DNA from: an uncultured Bacteroidota bacterium
GTDB lineage: Bacteria; Bacteroidota; Bacteroidia; Chitinophagales; Chitinophagaceae
Direction of reading: 5' to 3'
Length of the DNA: 28,479 nt
Assembly: GCA_946479615.1 (NCBI GenBank)
Contig: CAMLGR010000046.1
Coordinates: 1 to 28,479 of the forward strand
Shown: piece by piece, positions 22,669 through 28,479 of the stretch
How positions within the stretch are numbered: the stretch's first letter is position 1
Layout: the number at the start of each line of letters is the position of its first letter
Translations under genes and position numbers: made by a program
Notes under the pieces: model-generated
What the model was told of the DNA's origin: nothing
The model's input: the letters and a program-made list of their open reading frames with translations, nothing else
Database searches by the model: none

Positions 22669-23747
22669 GCGAGTTCCTCGTATTGACGCACCTGTTCCAA
22701 AGTAAATCTGGCAATACCTGATTGAGGAGCATGGCGGTACCAGTTCATAGTCTCGCGGATAGCTTCCGAAGAATTCATTTTCGGGGTCCAGGAAAGTTTT
22801 TTCACCGCCTTATCGATATCCAGCATAAGCAAACCGGCTTCGTGCGGCTGATCTTTCAGCGATGGTGTTGTATAAGCCGCTTTTCCCCATACATCGATAG
22901 CTTGTTCGACTACCTGTTTTACAGTCAACACATCATGGTTGAGAGGACCAAAATTCCAGGCGCCTTCATATTGTTGTGGTTGTTCAACCATTTTTGCACC
23001 TAATAACAAATAACCGCTGATGGGCTCCAGCACATGCTGCCAGGGCCTGACGGATGCGGGGTTCCTGACTATTACCGGTTCATTTTTTTCAAATGCGCGG
23101 ATCATATCAGGAAATATCCTGTCTTCTGATCTATCACCCCCTCCTATTACATTACCCGCCCTTGCCGTGGCAATGGATTTTTTATGCTCTTCTACCCTGG
23201 CAGGATCAAAGAAACTTTTTTTATAACTATGAACGATAATTTCTGCGGCTGCTTTGCTGGCGCTGTATGGATCATGTCCGCCCAGTTTATCTGTTTCCTT
23301 ATAATGCTCACCGGTCTCCATGTTTTCATATACCTTATCGGTAGTAATGATAACAACGGTACAGGGCTTTTGCAGTGTACGCAATGCTTCCATTACATGA
23401 GCTGTGCCGATGGCGTTTACTTCGAACGTATAAAGAGGCTGGCGGTAAGAACGACGGACCAATGGTTGCGCGGCCAGGTGAAATATAAAATCGGGTTGAA
23501 AGGAATGGATAGTTTCGGAAACAAGTGCAGCATCCCTTAAATCACCGATCACTGAATCACATAAGGTGTCACCCTGCATGAGATTGTAAAGATCATTGTC
23601 ATGTTCCGGCTGCAATGCATATCCTTTTACAATAGCGCCTAAACGGTTGAGCCAGGCCAGCATCCAGGACCCTTTGAATCCTGTATGGCCAGTCAGTAAA
23701 ACCTTTTTGCCTTTATATGCTTTTTCGAATATTTCTTTGTAGGCCAT
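22665..23747 (-). CDS. rfbG: CDP-glucose 4,6-dehydratase
   Basis: The enzyme converts CDP-glucose to CDP-4-keto-6-deoxyglucose with tightly bound NAD. It has LLTGHTGFKGSWM at the N-terminus, FHLAAQPLVRRSY, the catalytic TTDKVYEN segment and DPYSASKAA (YxxxK); ARAGNVIGGGD and RPWQHVLEP are also family phrases. From the ATG at 23747 (MAYKEIFEKAY) it is 360 residues, like Salmonella RfbG. The open frame extends 43 codons upstream to 23876, but that part lies inside rfbF and lacks family similarity, so I reject it. The chosen ATG is 1 bp after the rfbF stop. With rfbF it forms the entry to CDP-deoxysugars. Confidence 0.93.
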   Translation of the reverse strand: MAYKEIFEKAYKGKKVLLTGHTGFKGSWMLAWLNRLGAIVKGYALQPEHDNDLYNLMQGDTLCDSVIGDLRDAALVSETIHSFQPDFIFHLAAQPLVRRSYRQPLYTFEVNAIGTAHVMEALRTLQKPCTVVIITTDKVYENMETGEHYKETDKLGGHDPYSASKAAAEIIVHSYKKSFFDPARVEEHKKSIATARAGNVIGGGDRSEDRIFPDMIRAFEKNEPVIVRNPASVRPWQHVLEPISGYLLLGAKMVEQPQQYEGAWNFGPLNHDVLTVKQVVEQAIDVWGKAAYTTPSLKDQPHEAGLLMLDIDKAVKKLSWTPKMNSSEAIRETMNWYRHAPQSGIARFTLEQVRQYEELA

Positions 23748-23748
23748 G

Positions 23749-24525
23749 TTACCAGATTTTCCACGGAGCGGAGCCCGATTGCCACAATTCTTCCAGTTCA
23801 ATTTTATCGCGGAGAGCATCCATACATTTCCAGAAATCATTATGCCGGAAGGCAGACAATTGTTTATCCTGTGCAATTTTGATCAAAGGCCCTTTTTCCC
23901 ATTGTATTGTTTCCACATCTCCCTGGAGATACTCAAAAATAGCAGGCTCCATAACAAAAAATCCACCATTGATCCAGATGCCATCATCATCGGCTTTTTC
24001 CTGGAAATGACTTACTCCTCCATCATCTGCAATATCAAGAGTACCAAACCTGCCCGGTAACTGGATGGAAGTAAGGGTCACCAATTTACCATGCGATTTA
24101 TGAAAATTAATGAGATCATGAATGTTGACATTACAAACACCATCTCCATAAGTAAGCATAAATGGTTCGTTGCCGACATACTGCTGTATTCTTTTGATAC
24201 GTCCGGCAGTATTCGTTTCCAGGCCCGTATCAACCAATGTTACTTTGAATGATTCACTGGTGGTGTAGTGAATATCCATTTTATTCGAGCCGAGCTCGAC
24301 CGTAATATCCGAGTTATATAAATAATAATTAATGAAGTATTCTTTAATAATATGTCCTTTGTAGCCCAGGCAAATGACAAAGTCGTTGTAGCCATAGTGC
24401 TCATATATCTTCATAATATGCCACAACATGGGCTTGCCGCCTATTTCCACCATGGGCTTGGGTCGTATAGTGGTTTCTTCTGTCAGTCGTGTGCCTAAAC
24501 CACCGGCAAGGATAACTACTTTCAT
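23749..24525 (-). CDS. rfbF: glucose-1-phosphate cytidylyltransferase
   Basis: The 258-residue enzyme makes CDP-glucose from CTP and glucose 1-phosphate. It begins MKVVILAGGLGTRL, the nucleotidyltransferase signature, then RPKPMVEIGGKPMLWHIM, YEHYGYNDFVICLGYKGH and DTGLETNTAGRI, which separate RfbF from RmlA and GalU. Length matches RfbF (257 in Salmonella). The end, APWKIW, is typical. It is followed after 1 bp by rfbG and preceded by a 120-bp gap that could hold a promoter, although I see no clean TAnnTTTG there. Confidence 0.94.
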   Translation of the reverse strand: MKVVILAGGLGTRLTEETTIRPKPMVEIGGKPMLWHIMKIYEHYGYNDFVICLGYKGHIIKEYFINYYLYNSDITVELGSNKMDIHYTTSESFKVTLVDTGLETNTAGRIKRIQQYVGNEPFMLTYGDGVCNVNIHDLINFHKSHGKLVTLTSIQLPGRFGTLDIADDGGVSHFQEKADDDGIWINGGFFVMEPAIFEYLQGDVETIQWEKGPLIKIAQDKQLSAFRHNDFWKCMDALRDKIELEELWQSGSAPWKIW

Positions 24526-24605
24526 ATTATTATATAGGATTATAGAATTTACAGCAACCTGTTAAATTAAGGCGATTCGCTGCTTTAAGATAAGCAATCA
24601 TTTAT

Positions 24606-24621
24606 GGATAGTATTCTATCC
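24606..24621. other. small perfect hairpin in the fcl-rfbF gap
   Basis: GGATAG-TATT-CTATCC is a perfect 6-bp stem with a 4-nt loop in the 120-bp gap between the fcl stop and the rfbF start. No T-run follows on the minus strand, so it is not a typical terminator. The remaining gap (24526-24645) shows no gene. Confidence 0.3.
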
Positions 24622-24645
24622 AAAGACCGCTTCAACAACCTGCCA

Positions 24646-25578
24646 TTAATTTGAAGATACCAAAAAGGCTTCGCGATATACCTGTGTTATTCCTTCCTTT
24701 AAAGAAGTGGAAGCTGTCCAGCCTAATTGATGCAGGCGTGATACATCCATGAGTTTACGTGGGGTACCGTCCGGCTTTTTTGTATCCCAAACAATGGTAC
24801 CGGTAAAGCCGGTGATCTCTTTGATCATTTCAGCGAGCTCTTTAATGGTAATATCTTCGCCAACACCAATGTTCAGGGGTGATACATCGTTATAATGTTG
24901 CATGATAAAGAAACAGGCATCGGCGAGATCATCTGCATGAAGAAACTCCCGGCGGGGCGAGCCGCTTCCCCATAAGTCGACAGCAGCATTTCCGTTTACC
25001 TTTGCTTCATGAAATTTGCGTAACATCGCAGGCAATACATGCGAGTTTTGCAGATCGTAATTATCATTCGGCCCATAAAGATTGGTTGGCATCACCGTTA
25101 TAAAATTGCAGTTGTACTGCGACCGGTACGCCTCGCACATTTTCAAACCGGCTATCTTGGCAATGGCATAAGGTTCATTGGTAGGTTCGAGCAAACCGGT
25201 GAGCAAATATTCTTCTTTGAGTGGTTGCGGCGCCAGTTTAGGATAAATACAGGATGAGCCCAGGAATAATAATTTCTTTACCCCATTTACGTATGACTGA
25301 TGAATCACATTGGATTGGATCATCAGGTTTTCATAAATGAATTCACCACGGTATGTATTATTGGCAATGATCCCTCCCACTTTAGCAGCGGCCAGGAAAA
25401 CGTAGTCCGGCTTTTCCTTTTTAAAAAAATCGATCACCTGCTGCTGGTCACGCAGGTCAAGTTCTTTGGAAGTACGAACAATGATATTGGTAAATCCTTC
25501 CTTCGTGAGCTTACGATGAATAGCACTTCCTACCATCCCACGATGACCGGCGATATATACTTTACTGCTTTTGTCCAT
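24646..25578 (-). CDS. fcl: GDP-L-fucose synthase
   Basis: The enzyme performs the 3,5-epimerisation and 4-reduction of GDP-4-keto-6-deoxymannose to GDP-L-fucose using NADPH. Family marks are [14 protein letters not shown] at the N-terminus, FLGSSCIYP with the active-site Ser and Cys, and [11 protein letters not shown] (YxxxK), then [12 protein letters not shown]. The ATG at 25578 ([11 protein letters not shown]) gives 310 residues, near the usual 310-320. An upstream ATG at 25605 would add nine residues overlapping gmd and is less likely. The start lies 1 bp after the gmd stop, so both steps of the pathway are made from one message. This is the clearest complete sugar pathway in the window. 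Confidence 0.94.
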   Translation of the reverse strand: MDKSSKVYIAGHRGMVGSAIHRKLTKEGFTNIIVRTSKELDLRDQQQVIDFFKKEKPDYVFLAAAKVGGIIANNTYRGEFIYENLMIQSNVIHQSYVNGVKKLLFLGSSCIYPKLAPQPLKEEYLLTGLLEPTNEPYAIAKIAGLKMCEAYRSQYNCNFITVMPTNLYGPNDNYDLQNSHVLPAMLRKFHEAKVNGNAAVDLWGSGSPRREFLHADDLADACFFIMQHYNDVSPLNIGVGEDITIKELAEMIKEITGFTGTIVWDTKKPDGTPRKLMDVSRLHQLGWTASTSLKEGITQVYREAFLVSSN

Positions 25579-25579
25579 C

Positions 25580-26692
25580 TTATTCGTATTGACGCAGGAT
25601 ATCATATCCTGCTTCTTTTAATATCTTATTCTTTTTGAAGATCTGGAGATCTACAGCCACCATTTCTTTTACCATTTCAGCCAGGGTATATTTGGGATAC
25701 CAGCCTAATTGTTTATTCGCTTTGGAAGGATCACCGATCAGTAATTCCACTTCGGTAGGACGATAGTATTTAGGATCAACAGATACCACTTCTTTACCAA
25801 CCGGGAAATGAACGGTATCTTTTGAAGATGATACTACCGCTTTTTCATCATCCGCTTTTCCCTTGAATTCAAGTTCTACACCTACTTCATGAAATGCCAT
25901 GCGGATAAAATCCCGTACTGAAGTAGTAATACCCGTAGCAATAACAAAATCTTCCGGTTTTTGTTGCTGCAGGATCAGCCACATCGCTTCCACATAATCT
26001 TTGGCATGACCCCAATCCCGTTGCGCATCCAGGTTGCCCACGTATAGCTTTTCCTGCATGCCCAACGCCATTTGTGCTATGGCCCTGGTGATCTTGCGGG
26101 TAACAAATGTTTCTCCGCGCAATGGACTTTCATGATTGAACAGGATACCATTGCAGGCAAACATATCGTAGGCTTCACGATAGTTCACCGTGATCCAGTA
26201 ACCATATAATTTAGCCACACCATAAGGGCTACGCGGGTAAAACGGCGTCTTTTCACTTTGAGGTACTTCCTGTACAAGTCCATACAGTTCAGAAGTGGAG
26301 GCCTGGTAGATTCTCGTTTTTTTAGCAAGGCCCAGCAGCCGCACAGCTTCGAGTATGCGTAAAGTACCGATGCCGTCTGCATTGGCTGTATATTCCGGTG
26401 TATCAAAACTCACTTTTACGTGGCTCATAGCACCGAGGTTATATATTTCATCCGGTTGAACATCCTGGATGATACGGATCAGGTTGGTGCTATCGGTGAG
26501 ATCACCATAATGAAGAATAAAATTCCTGTTCTTCTGGTGAGGGTCTTCGTATAAATGATCGATACGATCGGTATTAAAAAGAGATGATCTTCTTTTAATA
26601 CCATGCACTTCATATCCTTTGTCCAATAACAATTCGGCCAGGTAAGCTCCATCCTGTCCCGTGATTCCTGTAATGATTGCCTTTTTTGACAT
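25580..26692 (-). CDS. gmd: GDP-mannose 4,6-dehydratase
   Basis: The 370-residue enzyme converts GDP-mannose to GDP-4-keto-6-deoxymannose. It shows [16 protein letters not shown] (NADP loop), HGIKRRSS, the catalytic ASTSELYG (Thr133, Glu135), [15 protein letters not shown] (YxxxK), [20 protein letters not shown] and [14 protein letters not shown]. Length and motifs match the long bacterial Gmd exactly. It is followed after 1 bp by fcl, so it feeds GDP-L-fucose. It also supplies the substrate that a perosamine-type aminotransferase would need. A shorter paralogue is encoded at 11969-12946. The 142-bp upstream gap contains a long inverted repeat. Confidence 0.95.
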   Translation of the reverse strand: MSKKAIITGITGQDGAYLAELLLDKGYEVHGIKRRSSLFNTDRIDHLYEDPHQKNRNFILHYGDLTDSTNLIRIIQDVQPDEIYNLGAMSHVKVSFDTPEYTANADGIGTLRILEAVRLLGLAKKTRIYQASTSELYGLVQEVPQSEKTPFYPRSPYGVAKLYGYWITVNYREAYDMFACNGILFNHESPLRGETFVTRKITRAIAQMALGMQEKLYVGNLDAQRDWGHAKDYVEAMWLILQQQKPEDFVIATGITTSVRDFIRMAFHEVGVELEFKGKADDEKAVVSSSKDTVHFPVGKEVVSVDPKYYRPTEVELLIGDPSKANKQLGWYPKYTLAEMVKEMVAVDLQIFKKNKILKEAGYDILRQYE

Positions 26693-26740
26693 TAGGTTGG
26701 CTTTATAGTGTAATGTTGAATTTGAAAGAGAGAGGCTGAG

Positions 26741-26825
26741 AATTATGAATTAAGAATGATGATGAATAAATGAAATTGTATACAATTACGCCACATTCAT
26801 CATTCTTAATTCATCATTCATAATT
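26741..26825. repeat. AT-rich inverted repeat with nested palindrome, AATTATGAATTAA family
   Basis: In the rmlA-gmd gap, a left arm 26741-26767 pairs with a right arm 26795-26825. The outer 10 bp (26741-26750 with 26816-26825) and the inner 16 bp (26747-26762 with 26797-26812) are perfect, offset by a short duplicated GATGAAT-like unit. The loop contains a perfect 14-bp palindrome, AATTGTATACAATT, at 26774-26787. It shares AATTATGAATTAA with the element at 5453-5518. It could act as an RNA stem-loop between genes. Confidence 0.65.
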
Positions 26826-26834
26826 TATTACTTA

Positions 26835-27695
26835 TTATTTAATCAATTTTTCAAGATAAGCCCCATACCCACTTTTAGAAAGCTGCACTGACAGTTCTTT
26901 GATCTTTGCCGCATCGATGAATCCATTGCGATAAGCTACTTCTTCAATACAACCAATCTTGGTCGCCTGTCTTTTTTCAATGACGCGGATAAATTCACTC
27001 GCATCACTTAATGATTCAAACGTACCGGTATCCAGCCAGGCCGTTCCCCGGCTCATAACAGCCACTTTTAATTTTCCTTTTTTCAGGTATTCCTGGTTTA
27101 CATCCGTGATCTCGTATTCGCCACGGGCGGAAGGTTTCAGATTTTTCGCAATGCTTACTACGCTATTGTCATAGAAATAAAGTCCGGGTACTGCATACGC
27201 GGATTTGGGATGCACGGGTTTTTCTTCAATAGAAACAGCATTCATCGATTTATCAAATTCCACAACGCCATAACGCTGCGGATCCGATACTTCGTAGGCA
27301 AATACATACCCCCCTTCAATATCAGTAAGGGAACGGAGCGTTTCCACCAATCCTGCCCCATAAAATATATTGTCGCCCAGGATCAGGGCCACTTTATCTT
27401 TCCCGATAAATGATTCACCGATCACAAATGCCTGCGCGAGACCCTTCGGTGCTTCCTGAATGGCATATTCAAAACGACAACCCACCTGTGTTCCATCTCC
27501 CAATAATCTTTTAAAAGCGTGATTGTCTTCTGGTGTAGTTATAATTAATATTTCACGGATGCCTGCCATCATTAAAACAGACAGCGGGTAATAGATCATC
27601 GGCTTATCATAGATCGGCATCAACTGCTTACTGATAGCTTTTGTGATTGGATATAATCGTGTTCCCGATCCGCCTGCCAGAATGATTCCTTTCAT
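26835..27695 (-). CDS. rmlA: glucose-1-phosphate thymidylyltransferase
   Basis: The 286-residue enzyme makes dTDP-glucose from dTTP and glucose 1-phosphate. It begins [18 protein letters not shown], followed by [21 protein letters not shown], the [12 protein letters not shown] substrate-binding segment, LGDNIFYG, and SIEEKP. Length is near the 290 residues usual for RmlA/RfbA. It starts 28 bp after the rmlB stop, so the two form the dTDP-4-keto-6-deoxyglucose module. No RmlD is seen, and the only RmlC-like gene sits in the CDP module, so the final dTDP sugar depends on genes outside the window. Confidence 0.95.
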   Translation of the reverse strand: MKGIILAGGSGTRLYPITKAISKQLMPIYDKPMIYYPLSVLMMAGIREILIITTPEDNHAFKRLLGDGTQVGCRFEYAIQEAPKGLAQAFVIGESFIGKDKVALILGDNIFYGAGLVETLRSLTDIEGGYVFAYEVSDPQRYGVVEFDKSMNAVSIEEKPVHPKSAYAVPGLYFYDNSVVSIAKNLKPSARGEYEITDVNQEYLKKGKLKVAVMSRGTAWLDTGTFESLSDASEFIRVIEKRQATKIGCIEEVAYRNGFIDAAKIKELSVQLSKSGYGAYLEKLIK

Positions 27696-27723
27696 AATTG
27701 GAGTTGAATGTTTGAAAGGTATT

Positions 27724-28479
27724 TTATTCGTACATTTTTTTATAATACTGCTGGTATTCCCCGCTGGTTACATGCGAAAGCCATTCCGTATTCTGCAGAT
27801 ACCAATCGATCGTCTGGCCCAGTCCTTCTTCAAAGGTAACAGAAGGTTTCCACCCCAGTTCTTTATTGATCTTACCGGCATCGATCGCATAGCGCCTGTC
27901 ATGACCCGGCCTGTCTTTTACATAAGTGATCAGCTTTTCACTTTCGCCTGCGGGGCGACCGAGTTTTTCATCCATCAATTTACAAAGCAATTTTACCAGG
28001 TCAATGTTTTTCCATTCGTTGAAGCCACCAATATTATACGTGTCGCCGTTCTTTCCTTTGTGATACACAAGATCGATAGCCGTCGCATGATCTTTTACAA
28101 ATAACCAATCCCTGGTATACAATCCATCTCCATATACGGGCAAAGGCTTACGCTCAATAATATTATTGATAAAAAGAGGAATGAGTTTTTCAGGGAAATG
28201 ATTCGGTCCGTAGTTGTTGGAACAATTGCTGACAACCACCGGCATGTTATACGTATCATGATAAGCTCTTACAAAATGATCGGATGCCGCTTTGGAAGCA
28301 CTATAAGGCGAATGCGGATCGTACTTTGTTTCTTCGGTGAAAAACCCGGTGCTGGCTAGTGCGCCGAAAACTTCATCGGTTGACACATGATAAAACCGTT
28401 TGCCTTCCCAATTACCATTCCATAATTTTTTAGCCGCATTCAGCAGATTTACCGTACCTACCACATTGGTCATTACAAA
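27724..28479 (-). CDS. rmlB: dTDP-glucose 4,6-dehydratase, N-terminus cut by window edge
   Basis: The C-terminal 251 residues are present and the frame is open to the right edge; reading starts [13 protein letters not shown], an internal part of the protein, so the Met there is not the true start. Catalytic motifs are [10 protein letters not shown] (Thr-Asp-Glu) and [14 protein letters not shown] (YxxxK), with [19 protein letters not shown] and the nucleotide-binding [11 protein letters not shown]. This is unmistakable RmlB/RfbB, which makes dTDP-4-keto-6-deoxyglucose by an NAD-dependent mechanism. About 100 N-terminal residues, including the Rossmann glycine motif, lie outside. It is the first visible gene of the large transcription unit, whose promoter is beyond the window. 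Confidence 0.95.
   Translation of the reverse strand, partial: FVMTNVVGTVNLLNAAKKLWNGNWEGKRFYHVSTDEVFGALASTGFFTEETKYDPHSPYSASKAASDHFVRAYHDTYNMPVVVSNCSNNYGPNHFPEKLIPLFINNIIERKPLPVYGDGLYTRDWLFVKDHATAIDLVYHKGKNGDTYNIGGFNEWKNIDLVKLLCKLMDEKLGRPAGESEKLITYVKDRPGHDRRYAIDAGKINKELGWKPSVTFEEGLGQTIDWYLQNTEWLSHVTSGEYQQYYKKMYE

Noticed and set aside
23748..23876. 43-codon N-terminal extension of rfbG inside rfbF
   Set aside because: It overlaps the end of rfbF in another frame and has no RfbG similarity; the ATG at 23747 gives the family's usual N-terminus and length.
25579..25605. Nine-residue N-terminal extension of fcl inside gmd
   Set aside because: The ATG at 25578 is 1 bp after the gmd stop and gives the standard GDP-fucose synthase start.
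27714..27721. TACCTTTC as a promoter for rmlA
   Set aside because: It differs from TAnnTTTG at the last base, has no TTTG at the right spacing and lies in a 28-bp operon-internal gap.
9..28104. Many other plus-strand open frames of 60-190 codons
   Set aside because: All lie antisense to well-supported minus-strand genes, show no recognisable domains and have the composition of reverse-complemented coding sequence.

Overview
The window is most of a surface-polysaccharide (capsule, O-antigen or exopolysaccharide) biosynthesis locus. All 26 recognisable genes lie on the minus strand, so transcription runs from high to low coordinates. The organism is probably a member of the Bacteroidota, plausibly Chitinophagaceae. 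The reasons are a perfect TAnnTTTG-type -7 promoter element, no clear Shine-Dalgarno sequences before most genes, AT-rich intergenic inverted repeats and the flavour of the proteins. The genus is an inference; no rRNA or other marker gene is present.

Layout in the direction of transcription. (1) 28479-22117 makes nucleotide sugars: rmlB (cut by the window edge) and rmlA give dTDP-4-keto-6-deoxyglucose; gmd and fcl give GDP-L-fucose; rfbF and rfbG give CDP-4-keto-6-deoxyglucose, followed by an RmlC-like 3,5-epimerase. (2) 22112-18333 modifies sugars: a zinc-finger C-methyltransferase of the TylCIII/NovU type, a DegT-family PLP aminotransferase, a PglD/NeuD-type acetyltransferase and a CmcI-family protein. 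Together with rfbF/rfbG these suggest a branched-chain amino sugar. (3) 18323-7378 is the assembly block: a Wzx flippase, three GT2 and two GT4 glycosyltransferases, two SAM methyltransferases, a second short Gmd-type dehydratase and a multi-pass membrane protein that is the best Wzy polymerase candidate. (4) 7374-4283 holds an AsnB-type amidotransferase and a third GT4 enzyme, separated by a long AT-rich inverted repeat. (5) 4140-3481 is a second PglD/NeuD acetyltransferase with its own plausible promoter and a strong terminator-like hairpin behind it. (6) 3267-1 is a separate unit with a TACCTTTG promoter element: a formyltransferase, a nucleotide-sugar dehydrogenase and an NAD-dependent epimerase/dehydratase that runs off the left edge.

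The genes together encode supply of at least four activated sugars, their amination, acylation, methylation and perhaps amidation, six glycosyltransferases, export across the inner membrane and probably polymerisation. No priming phosphoglycosyltransferase, Wza/Wzc export machinery, RmlD or chain-length regulator is visible, so those must lie outside. The most interesting inference is a CDP-linked 3-C-methyl-4-acylamido-6-deoxyhexose pathway (23.9-19.1 kb). A competing reading is GDP-N-acetylperosamine made from the second Gmd.
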